Below, one piece after another: positions 23,863 to 34,034 of a stretch of 64,000 bases of DNA. The stretch's first letter is position 1, and each line of letters begins with the position of its first letter. The translations under genes and the position numbers were made by a program. Source of the stretch: Candidatus Nitrosopumilus salarius BD31 (lineage in GTDB: Archaea; Thermoproteota; Nitrososphaeria; Nitrososphaerales; Nitrosopumilaceae). The notes under the pieces were generated by a model. That model did no database searches, had not been told where the DNA came from, and worked only from the letters and a program-made list of their open reading frames with translations. Location of the stretch: positions 1 through 64,000 of the forward strand of contig NZ_AEXL02000090.1 in NCBI RefSeq assembly GCF_000242875.2, written 5' to 3'.

Positions 23863-25824
23863 TTGGATCTGTTGGAACAATCACTACATTTTGAATTGGT
23901 ATCTGAATATGGACCTACTGGGGATCAACCTCAGGCAATAGATGCCCTAGTTGAGGGTGTCAAGAAAGGAACAGTTCAGACATTATTGGGGGTAACTGGA
24001 AGCGGCAAGACATTCTCAATTGCCAATGTTATTGCAAGGACTGGCAAAAATACTCTGGTGATTTCACATAACAAAACTTTGGCAGCTCAACTATATTCAG
24101 AATTAAAACAATTTTTTCCAAAAAATAACGTTGGTTATTTTGTATCCTACTATGACTATTATCAGCCTGAAAGTTACTTGCCACAGACTGATACATACAT
24201 CGAAAAAGATACCCAAATCAATGAAAAGATCGAAAAATTAAGATTAGAAGCAACTGCAATGCTTCTCTCAGATGAACCTACCATTATTGTCTCTACTGTA
24301 TCATGCATTTACTCTCTAGGAAATCCACAAGACTGGAAAGATCTTGCTATAATGATTAACACAGGCGATGTGATTAAGAGAAATGATGTTGTTCGAAAAC
24401 TCATAGATGCAAGATATGAGAGAAATGACACTGAAGTCGCACCTGGAAATTTTAGAGTTAAAGGTGATACGATTGATGTCACTCCTGCATATTCTGAAGA
24501 TATAGTTAGAATCTCGATGTTCGGTGATGAAATTGAAAAAATCACTTTACTTGATCATGTGTCACTAAAAGAAAAAAAGAAACTATCTCAAATAAAAATT
24601 TTTCCTGCAAAGCACTATCTTATTGCAAAAGATGTTCGAAAAAGAGCTGTAAAATCAATCAAAGATGAATTGAAAAAAAGATTACCTGAATTAAATGAAT
24701 TAGAAAAACAAAGACTTGAGATGAGAACAAAATATGATCTAGAAATGATTGAAGAATTGGGATATTGTTCTGGCATTGAAAATTATTCTAGACACTTTGA
24801 TGGCAGAAAGTCTGGAGAAAAGGCATTTTGTTTAATGGATTTTTTTGGGGATGATTATCTTTTGGTAATTGACGAATCTCACGTTACTTTACCACAACTA
24901 CATGGAATGTACAAAGGTGATCATTCAAGAAAAAATGAACTGGTCACATATGGTTTCAGACTGCCAAGTGCATTTGATAACCGCCCTCTGAAATTTGAAG
25001 AATTTGAAGATTATATCAAAAATACAATTTTTGTCTCTGCAACTCCTTCTGAATATGAGCGAAAAATCTCCTCTACCATCGCAGAGCAGCTAGTTAGACC
25101 CACTGGCTTGCTTGATCCAAAAATTGAGGTCAGACCTACAAAAGACCAAATGGACGATTTAATCAAAGAAATTCAGAAAAGATCTGACAATTCTGAGCGT
25201 GTTTTAGTTACTACTCTAACCAAAAGAATGGCCGAAGATCTGGCAGAATATCTCTCCACAAAGCTAGTCAGAGTAAGGTATATGCACTCAGAGATTGATG
25301 GACTGCAACGAACTGAGATAATTAGGCAATTACGAATGGGCGAATTTGATGTCTTAGTTGGAATTAATTTGCTTCGAGAAGGACTGGATATTCCAGAAGT
25401 TTCTCTAGTTGCAATCTTGGATGCAGACAAGGAAGGATTTTTGAGAAATTTTACCAGTTTGATTCAAACATGTGGTCGTGCTGCAAGAAATGTTAATGGA
25501 ACTGTGATTATGTATGCCAACAACACTACGCAATCCATGAAAAATACTATTGATGAAACTAATCGTCGTAGAGAAAAACAAATTCAATATAACAAAGAAC
25601 ACAATATTACCCCAAGAACAATAATCAAATCAGTTCCTGAACAAGAAACAATATTAGATGATTCTAAATTAAAATCTCTTCATGATCTTACAAATGATAT
25701 TATTGATCTTGAAGCACAGATGAAAAAATACTCTGAAGATTTAGACTTTGAAAAAGCAATAGAGTGCAGAGATAGAATAAAAAGAATAGAAAAGGAGATT
25801 CAATACAAAGATGACAGAAAATAA
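23863..25824 (+). CDS. uvrB: Excinuclease ABC subunit B
   Basis: 653 residues, full length, TTG start. Walker A GVTGSGKT near residue 44, the beta-hairpin YYDYYQPESYLPQTDTYIEKD that clamps DNA, DESHVTLPQ (Walker B region), RLPSAFDNRPL, motif VI QTCGRAARN and a C-terminal UVR coiled coil (MKKYSEDLDFEKAIECRDRIK) that binds UvrC. It locates and presents damage in nucleotide excision repair. First gene of uvrB-uvrA-uvrC with 14- and 4-base overlaps. The system is bacterial in origin and was presumably acquired by transfer. Confidence 0.97.
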   Translation: MDLLEQSLHFELVSEYGPTGDQPQAIDALVEGVKKGTVQTLLGVTGSGKTFSIANVIARTGKNTLVISHNKTLAAQLYSELKQFFPKNNVGYFVSYYDYYQPESYLPQTDTYIEKDTQINEKIEKLRLEATAMLLSDEPTIIVSTVSCIYSLGNPQDWKDLAIMINTGDVIKRNDVVRKLIDARYERNDTEVAPGNFRVKGDTIDVTPAYSEDIVRISMFGDEIEKITLLDHVSLKEKKKLSQIKIFPAKHYLIAKDVRKRAVKSIKDELKKRLPELNELEKQRLEMRTKYDLEMIEELGYCSGIENYSRHFDGRKSGEKAFCLMDFFGDDYLLVIDESHVTLPQLHGMYKGDHSRKNELVTYGFRLPSAFDNRPLKFEEFEDYIKNTIFVSATPSEYERKISSTIAEQLVRPTGLLDPKIEVRPTKDQMDDLIKEIQKRSDNSERVLVTTLTKRMAEDLAEYLSTKLVRVRYMHSEIDGLQRTEIIRQLRMGEFDVLVGINLLREGLDIPEVSLVAILDADKEGFLRNFTSLIQTCGRAARNVNGTVIMYANNTTQSMKNTIDETNRRREKQIQYNKEHNITPRTIIKSVPEQETILDDSKLKSLHDLTNDIIDLEAQMKKYSEDLDFEKAIECRDRIKRIEKEIQYKDDRK

Positions 25825-28630
25825 ATTAAAAATTCGTGGAGCCCGACATCATAATCTAAAAAATATAGATATTGACATTCCAAAAAACAAACTAGTAGTA
25901 ATTAGCGGATTGTCTGGCTCTGGAAAATCAACATTAGCCTTTGATACTATCTATGCTGAGGGTCAGAGACGATACGTAGAATCACTTTCTGCATATGCAC
26001 GACAATTTTTAGAGATGATGGATAAACCAGATGTTGACTCTATTGATGGTCTCTCTCCTGCAATTGCAATCCAGCAAAAAACAACGAGCAAAAATCCCCG
26101 TTCAACTGTTGGAACTACCACTGAAATTTATGATTATATGAGATTGTTGTTTGCAAGGATTGGAATTCCATACTGTACAAATTGTGGAAGAAAAGTTTCT
26201 ACTCAATCAGTTGAGAGAATATGTGATTCTGTACTCAAAGATTTTTCAGGAAAACAAATTCTAATTCTAGCTCCAATAATTCAGCGAAAAAAAGGAACGT
26301 ATGAGAAATTATTTGAACAAATCAAAAAGGATGGATATTCCAGAATACGTCTAAATGGCGAAATTTTGAGCCTGGATGATGAAATTCCGCCCCTTGATAG
26401 GCAAAAGTGGCATAATATTGAGATTGTAGTTGATAGAATTACTACTGAAAAATCAGAAAGATCTAGACTCTTTGAGGCCATTCAGACTTCTATCAAAGCA
26501 TCAAAAGGAGATGTAATGATTGCAACTGAAAAGTTAGAAAAAATTTTCTCGCAAAACAATGCATGTCCTTATTGTGGATTAACTGTTGGTGAACTAGAGC
26601 CAAGATCATTTTCTTTCAATTCTCCATTTGGAATGTGTAAGACATGTAATGGATTGGGTGTAAAGATGGAGTTTGATGCTGATCTTGTAGTTCCTGATAA
26701 GACAAAGTCCATTTTAGACGGTGCAATAATTCCTTGGAGTGGGCGTTTCTCATCATTTAGAAGACAAGCGTTAAGGGCTGTTGGAAAGAAATTTGGGTTT
26801 GATTTAATGACTCCTATTGAAAAAATAAAACCAAAACATTTCAAAATTATCATGGACGGTACTGATGATCTAATTGATTTTAATTATCGCTCGAAATCTG
26901 GAGACTCTTCTTGGCAATACACAAATGCATTTGAAGGCGTACTTGCAAATCTACAACGGGTATTTTTAGAAACTGATTCTGAATCAAAACGTGAATGGCT
27001 TAAACAATTCATGAGAGATACTCCTTGTAATGTATGTAATGGTAAAAAACTAAAACCTGAATCACTTGCTGTGAAAATCAATGAACAAGGAATTATGGAC
27101 GTCTGTGACATGTCTATTGATAATTGCTATGACTTTTTCTCGACTCTGAAATTAACTGAAAATGAACAATACATCGCAAGGGATGTTCTAAAGGAGATTA
27201 AGGAGCGTCTTGAGTTTTTAATGAACGTTGGGTTGAACTATCTTACACTAAACAGACTAAGCTCTACATTGTCTGGAGGTGAATCCCAAAGAATTCGTCT
27301 TGCTACTCAAATTGGTTCTAATCTTACTGGCGTCTTGTATGTCCTTGATGAACCAACAATCGGATTACATCAGCGTGATAATGCCCGACTTATTAAAACG
27401 CTACATAAGCTACGAAATCTAGGAAATACCGTCATTGTAGTGGAGCATGACGAAGAAGTTATACGAAATTCAGATTGGATGGTGGATTTAGGTCCTGGTG
27501 CTGGTGTGCATGGCGGAAATGTAGTCTTTGAAGGAACTGTTAATGATATTCTTAAAGACACAAAATCTGTAACTGGTAAATATCTGAAAGATAATTCTTT
27601 GATTATTCTAAAAGATAAAACACGAAATCATTATGGCTCGTTATTAATAAAGAATGCATCTGAAAACAATTTAAAAAATATAGATGTTGAAATTCCATTA
27701 GGGCTTTTTGTATCTATTACGGGAGTTTCAGGTTCAGGAAAGTCTACATTGATTAATGACATTTTGCTTAAAACATTAGAAAATCATTTTAATAAATCAA
27801 ACATACGTTCTGGAAGTCACAAAGAAATTATTGGTTTAGAAAATATTGACAAGGTTATTGCAATTGACCAGTCTCCAATTGGAAGAACACCTCGTTCAAA
27901 CCCTGCAACGTACATTGGTGCATTTACTCCTATTCGAGAATTATATGCGAATACTGCATTATCGAAAGAAAGAGGATATGCTCCAGGACAGTTCTCATTT
28001 AATGTTGCAGATGGGCGATGTTTTGCATGTGATGGCGATGGAGTAAAACAAATTGAAATGCAATTTTTGTCTGATGTATATGTAAAGTGCGATGAATGCA
28101 AAGGAAAAAGATACAACACTGAAACACTATCTGTTCTATACAAGGGTAAGAATATTTCAGATGTTTTAGACATGACAGTGTATGAGGCATTGAACTTTTT
28201 TGAGAATATTCCTGCAATTAAACGAAAATTACAAACAGTATATGATGTTGGATTGGGTTATATCAAACTAGGGCAGTCTTCAACTACTCTTTCAGGTGGT
28301 GAGGCTCAGAGAGTAAAACTTGCATCAGAATTATCAAAGCGTGGAACTGGCAAGACTTTCTATATCTTAGATGAGCCTACAACCGGATTACATTTTGCCG
28401 ATGTTCAAAAATTACTGGATGTTCTGAATCGTTTGGTGAATTTAGGAAACACTGTGGTGGTAATTGAACATAACATGGATGTGATCAAAAATTCTGATTG
28501 GTTAATTGATCTTGGACCAGAAGGTGGTAACGAAGGTGGCATGGTAGTAGCTACTGGAACTCCTCGGGATATCGTAAAGGCACCTGGAAGTTATACTGGA
28601 AAGTATCTGAAAAAATTACTAAAAAAATGA
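25811..28630 (+). CDS. uvrA: Excinuclease ABC subunit A
   Basis: 939 residues, complete. Two ABC ATPase modules: Walker [14 protein letters not shown] and [13 protein letters not shown], signatures LSGGESQR and LSGGEAQR. Zinc modules [16 protein letters not shown]...CKTCNG and CFACDGDG...CDECKGKRY are present; CTNCGRK is an additional pair. It recognises distorted DNA as a dimer and loads UvrB. Overlaps uvrB by 14 bases and uvrC by four, a tight operon. Confidence 0.97.
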   Translation: MTENKLKIRGARHHNLKNIDIDIPKNKLVVISGLSGSGKSTLAFDTIYAEGQRRYVESLSAYARQFLEMMDKPDVDSIDGLSPAIAIQQKTTSKNPRSTVGTTTEIYDYMRLLFARIGIPYCTNCGRKVSTQSVERICDSVLKDFSGKQILILAPIIQRKKGTYEKLFEQIKKDGYSRIRLNGEILSLDDEIPPLDRQKWHNIEIVVDRITTEKSERSRLFEAIQTSIKASKGDVMIATEKLEKIFSQNNACPYCGLTVGELEPRSFSFNSPFGMCKTCNGLGVKMEFDADLVVPDKTKSILDGAIIPWSGRFSSFRRQALRAVGKKFGFDLMTPIEKIKPKHFKIIMDGTDDLIDFNYRSKSGDSSWQYTNAFEGVLANLQRVFLETDSESKREWLKQFMRDTPCNVCNGKKLKPESLAVKINEQGIMDVCDMSIDNCYDFFSTLKLTENEQYIARDVLKEIKERLEFLMNVGLNYLTLNRLSSTLSGGESQRIRLATQIGSNLTGVLYVLDEPTIGLHQRDNARLIKTLHKLRNLGNTVIVVEHDEEVIRNSDWMVDLGPGAGVHGGNVVFEGTVNDILKDTKSVTGKYLKDNSLIILKDKTRNHYGSLLIKNASENNLKNIDVEIPLGLFVSITGVSGSGKSTLINDILLKTLENHFNKSNIRSGSHKEIIGLENIDKVIAIDQSPIGRTPRSNPATYIGAFTPIRELYANTALSKERGYAPGQFSFNVADGRCFACDGDGVKQIEMQFLSDVYVKCDECKGKRYNTETLSVLYKGKNISDVLDMTVYEALNFFENIPAIKRKLQTVYDVGLGYIKLGQSSTTLSGGEAQRVKLASELSKRGTGKTFYILDEPTTGLHFADVQKLLDVLNRLVNLGNTVVVIEHNMDVIKNSDWLIDLGPEGGNEGGMVVATGTPRDIVKAPGSYTGKYLKKLLKK

Positions 28631-30213
28631 CTTTTGACATCTCTAAAATCCAAATTCCGACTGATCCTGGAATTTACTTGATGAAAGACTCTGATGCAAA
28701 AATTATTTACATTGGAAAGGCAAAGAATCTAAAACATCGAGTAAAGTCATATTTTCTAAAAAACCAAAATTACAAGACACAGAAATTAGTTGAAAATATT
28801 GCAAATATTGAGTTTGTTTTAACTGATAATGAAAGTGAAGCTTTTCTTTTAGAATCAAACATGATCAAAAAATATCGCCCGAGATTTAACATTGAACTAA
28901 AAGACCAACAAAGATACACGTACCTTAGAATATCTGATGAAAAATATCCTAGACTTTTAGTAGCACGAAGAACACGAGATGGAAAGTTTTTGGGAAAAGG
29001 AAAGATCTTTGGGCCATTTACTCAAGGCAGCTCAAAGTTGCTAACAATTGGTACTTTGAGAAAATCATTTCAAATCCGAATCTGTAAAACACTTCCAAAA
29101 AAAGTATGTTTGGAATACCATTTGGGAAATTGTGAAGGTCCGTGTGAATTCAAAGATGCTCAAGAAAGATACTCGAAGCATGTCTCTGCATTAGAGGATG
29201 TTCTTAAAGGTAAAAATCAAATGAAAATTTTTACAAAAAAACTAGAGGACGAGATGCATCAAGCTGCAGATTTGCAGCAATTTGAGAGGGCTAAAGATAT
29301 CCGTGATACCCTGATCAGACTTGGAAGTCTTCAAACCAAGCAAAAAATGGAATATGTTGACAATTCTGATGAGGAATATTTTGGAATTGGGATAAAAGAA
29401 CATACTGCTACTGTGATGAATTTTAGAATGATTCATGGCGTGATAAGAGACAGCGACAAATTCTTTTTTGATTTGGTAGGTGACAATTCATTTTCAAATT
29501 TTCTTTACCAATATTACACAACACACAAAATTCCAAAATTCATTCTTGTCAGTGATCTTCCAGAGAATTATAAATTGTTAGAGTCCTTACTGTCTGAGCA
29601 ATCTGGATTTGAAGTGAAGATTTTGGTTCCATCCAAAGGAAAAAGAAAAAACATAATTAGTTTGATCATCAAAAATATTGAATTAATTCATTCTACAGGT
29701 GGTGATCCTGGATTGGCAGAACTCAAAGATCTGCTTGATCTTCCTGTAATTCCAAACATCATTGAATGTTTTGATATTTCAAATCACGGTGAGGATTTTG
29801 CAGTAGGTTCAATGTCTAGATTTGTAAATGGGATTCCTGACAAATCTGGATATCGAAAATTCAAAATCCAAACAGTATCTGGCAGGGATGATTTTGCAAT
29901 GATTGGTGAAATCATTAAAAGAAGATATTATAGATTATTAGAAGAAAACTCTGAACTGCCTGATTTGATAGTAATTGATGGTGGTAAAGGACAACTTAGT
30001 TCTGCTATAAAGTCATTGATCTCACTTGGATTGAAATTACCATGTATCTCACTTGCAAAAGAAAACGAGGAAGTCTATACTCCAAAAAGTAAAAATCCTA
30101 TAGTAATCCCAAAAAACAAACCTTCTCTGAAAATTTTACAACATGCACGAGATGAGGCTCATAGATTTGGTGTATCATACAACAGAACAATAAGGAAAAA
30201 TCAAATAAAATAA
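28627..30213 (+). CDS. uvrC: Excinuclease ABC subunit C, lacking the C-terminal HhH domain
   Basis: 528 residues. GIY-YIG nuclease at the N-terminus (GIYLMKDSDAKIIYIGKAK), a four-cysteine cluster region (RICKTLP...CLEYHLGNCEGPCEF), a UVR segment (QQFERAKDIRDTLIRL) for UvrB, and the RNase H-like 5'-incision domain (ECFDISNHGEDFAVGSMSRF, IVIDGGKGQL). It stops shortly after DEAHRFGVSYNR, where bacterial UvrC continues with a tandem helix-hairpin-helix of about 60-80 residues. Both nuclease domains are present; the DNA-binding tail is missing. Confidence 0.93.
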   Translation: MTFDISKIQIPTDPGIYLMKDSDAKIIYIGKAKNLKHRVKSYFLKNQNYKTQKLVENIANIEFVLTDNESEAFLLESNMIKKYRPRFNIELKDQQRYTYLRISDEKYPRLLVARRTRDGKFLGKGKIFGPFTQGSSKLLTIGTLRKSFQIRICKTLPKKVCLEYHLGNCEGPCEFKDAQERYSKHVSALEDVLKGKNQMKIFTKKLEDEMHQAADLQQFERAKDIRDTLIRLGSLQTKQKMEYVDNSDEEYFGIGIKEHTATVMNFRMIHGVIRDSDKFFFDLVGDNSFSNFLYQYYTTHKIPKFILVSDLPENYKLLESLLSEQSGFEVKILVPSKGKRKNIISLIIKNIELIHSTGGDPGLAELKDLLDLPVIPNIIECFDISNHGEDFAVGSMSRFVNGIPDKSGYRKFKIQTVSGRDDFAMIGEIIKRRYYRLLEENSELPDLIVIDGGKGQLSSAIKSLISLGLKLPCISLAKENEEVYTPKSKNPIVIPKNKPSLKILQHARDEAHRFGVSYNRTIRKNQIK

Positions 30214-30235
30214 GAAAAAAGGAAAAAGTTTTTGG

Positions 30236-31552
30236 TTAGTTCACTGTAACACTGCCAGTCATCCAAGGATGTACCATACAGAAGTAATCATAGCTGCCTT
30301 TGTCATTAAAGGTAAATGCATAATCTGCACCTGCCATAACTAAACTGCTATCAAATACGCCAGAAGGTCCATCTGCTGGGCTTCCACCAGTTACTGTGTG
30401 TGCGGCTGTGTCTGCGTTATTCCATGTAACTGTATCTCCAGCATTGATTGTAATGCTTGCTGGTGAGAAGCATGATTTGTTGCTTTCACATCCTGGAACT
30501 GAAGTGCCTGCTGGGATTGAAACTTTATGAGTTTGTGGCCCTGCTGGTTCTTTTGCCATGGTTTCTTCTTTTGTTTCTTTCATGGTTACGTCTTCTTTTA
30601 GTTCCATCGTTTTTCCTGCAGTTGCAGTTGCACTTACAGAATAACTAACAGTGAATTGGTTTGTGTTCATTGTGTGAACTGCTAAAGCATTACCTGAGAA
30701 TTCCCATGAACCCATTGCATTCTTTGGATCAACAAATGTTAATTCAAAGACGGTTTCACCATCAGGAGTCCAAGTCTTTGCTGGTTTTTCATCAGCGCCG
30801 ATTGGTCCTCTTAGTGAGACTAGTTGAATATTTTCAGAAGCAGAGTATGAAAGAATTCCTGAATAAACATCACTTGATGGTGCTAAAAGCACTGCAAGTT
30901 GATGACCTTCATGACCCATACCTGGATCCTGTACTGACTTTGTTGTAGCAGTCTTTACAGTATCTGACATGGCTTTTTCTTTGTAGTCTACTTTGTAATC
31001 AACTGTGAATGGTTCGGTTTTCATTGTGTGTACTGCTAAAGCATTACCGGCAAATTTCCATTCGCCTTTTGCATTCTTTGGATCAACAAATGTTAATGCA
31101 AACTTTGTTTTTCCATCAGGGCTCCAAGTTGCTTGTCCTGCATCTTCTCCAGCCTTTAATGGACCATGTAATGTAACAAGTTGAATTGGTTCAGATGCAT
31201 CATACATGAGTGTACCTGAATATACTTTGTTACTTGGTGCCAAAATGATTGCTAGTTGATGAGCTTCATGACCTACACCAGGATCTTGTGCTGATGTTGC
31301 TCTTTCCCAACCTGCTTTCAATGGTTTTGTTGGTGCTTCACTTTTTACCTTATCTGCAATATCTGCAAATGGGTCTGCTTGAGTTTTTGGCTCAACAGTT
31401 TTTGAAGCTACTGGAGCAGAAACGACTGGACCGGCATCTTGAACTGCACCCATATAGAATGCAAATCCTACACCGACAGCTACAATTGCAATTGAAAATG
31501 CAATTGCAGCTTTGTCTATACCTGCCATAATTGATCCATTGGCTCCGTACAT
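30236..31552 (-). CDS. Membrane-anchored cupredoxin with two duplicated domains
   Basis: 438 residues. An N-terminal helix (AAIAFSIAIVAVGVGFAFY, about 16-34) anchors it outside the membrane. Two homologous domains of about 125 residues follow, each opening DPGVGHEAHQLAIILAP or DPGMGHEGHQLAVLLAP and each containing TFVDPKNA and GNALAVHTM. The C-terminal 100 residues are a plastocyanin-like domain with type 1 copper ligands His in AAHTVTGG and Cys, His, Met in FCMVHPWM; a C-x5-C pair (GCESNKSC) may form a disulfide. Probable electron carrier of copper-rich ammonia-oxidiser respiration. The histidines of the repeated domains might bind copper too (inference). Convergent with uvrC. Confidence 0.88.
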   Translation of the reverse strand: MYGANGSIMAGIDKAAIAFSIAIVAVGVGFAFYMGAVQDAGPVVSAPVASKTVEPKTQADPFADIADKVKSEAPTKPLKAGWERATSAQDPGVGHEAHQLAIILAPSNKVYSGTLMYDASEPIQLVTLHGPLKAGEDAGQATWSPDGKTKFALTFVDPKNAKGEWKFAGNALAVHTMKTEPFTVDYKVDYKEKAMSDTVKTATTKSVQDPGMGHEGHQLAVLLAPSSDVYSGILSYSASENIQLVSLRGPIGADEKPAKTWTPDGETVFELTFVDPKNAMGSWEFSGNALAVHTMNTNQFTVSYSVSATATAGKTMELKEDVTMKETKEETMAKEPAGPQTHKVSIPAGTSVPGCESNKSCFSPASITINAGDTVTWNNADTAAHTVTGGSPADGPSGVFDSSLVMAGADYAFTFNDKGSYDYFCMVHPWMTGSVTVN

Positions 31553-31846
31553 GCTAAATAAATCTAATTGTCATTTTGCTCAATTTTCTTAACTTCTTCT
31601 CTCCGAACTCTTTGTACTGGTTTTTAATTAATTCTGAATGTCGATTTAACCATATTTTTGAAATTTTTACAAAAATTATAAATTTCTGTTGAAAATTCCA
31701 TATGATCGCTTTAATTGAGAACTTGATATTGTCAATGTTATTGAACAACTAATTGTTTTATGAAAATGACTCTTTATGATTTTCATAGGTTGCAATTGAG
31801 ATGTCACCAAGTAGCTAATCGCTTTTGGTCTTAATCTCTTTTGCAA

Positions 31847-32227
31847 TTAGATGTTATTTTTAGCAATATTTTCATCTTGATCAATTAACTCAAATCTAAT
31901 TTTTAATTTTCTCTGATCAATTAACTGTTTGATAAATCGTAGACGTTTTTGTATAAATGAATCTTCGATTTTTAAATCATTGGTAAATTGATCAAACATG
32001 ATTTTTTCATCTAATTTTATTTTGACGGTATCTTCATTTTTGATTATGAATGTTCCAATTCCCCAAAACAATCCAACATGCAGTGCTACATATTTTGATT
32101 GTAATTTTGTCACTTTGTCTTTGTACATATCCACATGCTCTCGATTTTCAACAAATGATGAATCCTCATTTTGAATAACCCATGTTATTTTTTGAGCATC
32201 TCCATTTGAATAAATAACATGGTTCAA
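31847..32227 (-). CDS. Hypothetical protein
   Basis: 126 residues, soluble, mixed beta/alpha, AT-rich codons (many Lys, Ile, Asn). The N-terminus (HVIYSNGDAQKITWVIQNED) looks like beta hairpins. No motif recognised. Divergent from the small 32304-32510 gene. The 294 bases downstream, before the cupredoxin gene, hold no supported gene. Confidence 0.45.
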   Translation of the reverse strand: MNHVIYSNGDAQKITWVIQNEDSSFVENREHVDMYKDKVTKLQSKYVALHVGLFWGIGTFIIKNEDTVKIKLDEKIMFDQFTNDLKIEDSFIQKRLRFIKQLIDQRKLKIRFELIDQDENIAKNNI

Positions 32228-32303
32228 TTGTCAACCAAAAAGTGGTCTTTTGTTAATATATTTTGAATCCCCCACTTATGATCAAAGATTGAAAGGTCTA
32301 CAT

Positions 32304-32510
32304 ATGTTAGAGTCTCACGCCTTTTTCTCAAAAATGGTAGATGAATTAGTAGAGTTTTCAGAATATGACCCAGAATTAGCAGATGGAATCAAGTGGCTTG
32401 ATGATCAGGCACAGAAGAAAGGTATCACATTTTACGATATGGTTTTTGAAGTATTGTATAAACACGATGTAAATTCTAAAGCTAAAGAATGGCTTAGTAC
32501 AAGAAATTAA
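32304..32510 (+). CDS. Small helical protein, paralogue of 33796-33987
   Basis: 68 residues from the ATG at 32304, preceded by AAAGG; a TTG 54 bases upstream is in frame but less likely. Core motif DDQAQKKGITFYDMVFE. The same motif (DQQTQMEGLSFYDVYLD) ends the small protein on the other side of citrate synthase. Acidic helical segment SEYDPELADGIKWL. Function unknown; the shared G-x-[ST]-F-Y-D motif marks a small family. Confidence 0.55.
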   Translation: MLESHAFFSKMVDELVEFSEYDPELADGIKWLDDQAQKKGITFYDMVFEVLYKHDVNSKAKEWLSTRN

Positions 32511-32513
32511 AAA

Positions 32514-33677
32514 TTATTTTCTCAAGTCTAGTGTTTTGTATTCACAACCTTCAGGTCCGCAATATTTTCCAACATAGGTTGCCTTTGGTCTGTACAATGC
32601 TGGCTTTGGCGCAGCTTCTGCAAATTTCTCTTCAATTATGTGAGCTGCCCATCCAACAACTCTCGCAATAGCGAAGATTGGTGTGTTCAAATCCATTGGG
32701 ATTTTTAACATATAGTATAATGATGCACTATACAAGTCCACGTTTGGATAAATATCCCTACCTTTCTGTGATTTCATTTCTGTTATAGTCACAGTCTCAA
32801 TTTTTTCAGTAATTGCATACCATGGATCCTTTGTTTTTTCTGCAAGTTTTCTTGATAATTCCTTAAGTACTTGTGCTCTAGGATCATATGTTTTGTAAAC
32901 TGCATGACCCATTCCCATGATTCTCTCACCTGCATTCATCTTTTCTTTAATCCATTCTTCTACTTTGTTTATGTCTCCAATCTCTAGAAGCATCTTCATC
33001 ACTTCAGTATTTGCACCTCCATGCAACTCTCCGCTCAGGGCTCCAATTGCCGCACTGCATGCAGAATACATGTGTGCTCTAGTTGATGCAACTTGTCTTG
33101 CTGTAAATGTGGATGCATTGAAAGTATGATCTGCATGTAAAATTAAACATACATCAAATATTCTCTCAACTTCCGGATCTGGTTTTTCCCCTGACATCAT
33201 GTATAGGAAATTAGCTGCATGGCTAAGTGCTGGATCAGGATCTACAATTTCTAATCCGTTTCTGATTCTGTTCCAACTTGCTATGATTGTTGGAACCTTT
33301 GCAATTAGATTGATTGCCTTATCGTAACTAGCTTCCTTGTTTGCAAATTCTTCATCGTAGTATCCTGCAAGCGCAGCTACAAATGCCTGGAGCATATCCA
33401 TTGGGTCTGCGTCCTTTCTCCAGTTCCCCATGTTTTTCTGCATCTGTTTTGGGATGAATCTTGCCTCAATCAATTTTGTATTGAATTCATCTAATTGTTG
33501 CCTTGTAGGCAAGTTGTCATATAGAAGCAAGTATGCTGTCTCTTCAAATGTTGAATTTTTGGTAAGTTCTAAAATGTCATATCCTCTGTAAATGAGCTTG
33601 CCTCGCTCTCCGTCAATATTTGAGATCCTAGTATCTGCTACCTCGATTCCTCGCAAGCCTATGTTTTTGGTCTCCAT
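32514..33677 (-). CDS. gltA: Citrate synthase
   Basis: 387 residues. Two active-site histidines are in SGELHGGANTEVM (His near 218) and GMGHAVYKTYDPRA (His near 258), with the Asp in the C-terminal part. LHADHTFNASTF and RVVGWAAHIIEE are also typical. It condenses acetyl-CoA and oxaloacetate for biosynthetic TCA reactions. Ends three bases from the convergent small gene at 32304-32510. The C-terminal CGPEGCEYKTL contains two cysteines, unusual for the family. Confidence 0.95.
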   Translation of the reverse strand: METKNIGLRGIEVADTRISNIDGERGKLIYRGYDILELTKNSTFEETAYLLLYDNLPTRQQLDEFNTKLIEARFIPKQMQKNMGNWRKDADPMDMLQAFVAALAGYYDEEFANKEASYDKAINLIAKVPTIIASWNRIRNGLEIVDPDPALSHAANFLYMMSGEKPDPEVERIFDVCLILHADHTFNASTFTARQVASTRAHMYSACSAAIGALSGELHGGANTEVMKMLLEIGDINKVEEWIKEKMNAGERIMGMGHAVYKTYDPRAQVLKELSRKLAEKTKDPWYAITEKIETVTITEMKSQKGRDIYPNVDLYSASLYYMLKIPMDLNTPIFAIARVVGWAAHIIEEKFAEAAPKPALYRPKATYVGKYCGPEGCEYKTLDLRK

Positions 33678-33795
33678 ACTGAGCCTACAAGAATTGTTTT
33701 ATTATATTTTCTCCAAAATCGTGTCTATGAAGTTTAGTAGTTAGTCTAATATGCCAACTTTCGGTCATAAATGAGAATTTTTAATCAAAAATTAA

Positions 33796-33987
33796 ATGAC
33801 TCCTAAAGAGCGAGAACATCTCAAAAAATTAGATGAATTAGTGCTTGGTGCATCATCTGAGGAACTAAAAAAAATTCAAGAAATTGATCAGCAAACTCAG
33901 ATGGAGGGACTATCATTTTATGATGTGTATTTGGATTCCAGTTCTTTGATTAATCAAACAGCAAGAAAGCCTTTCAGAGAATCTTAA
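33796..33987 (+). CDS. Small helical protein, paralogue of 32304-32510
   Basis: 63 residues. Charged N-terminal helices (MTPKEREHLKKLDELV) and the motif QTQMEGLSFYDVYLDSS, shared with the small gene at 32304-32510. The pair flanks gltA. No enzyme motif is visible, so a binding or regulatory role is possible but unproven. Confidence 0.5.
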   Translation: MTPKEREHLKKLDELVLGASSEELKKIQEIDQQTQMEGLSFYDVYLDSSSLINQTARKPFRES

Positions 33988-34034
33988 TTTTTCATTCTTA
34001 CTTTAAATGAGGGTTTATAATTTTTCTAAATATA

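Noticed and set aside
23863-30213. uvrBAC as a novel defence system
   Set aside because: All three proteins match ordinary nucleotide excision repair; only the shortened UvrC is unusual.
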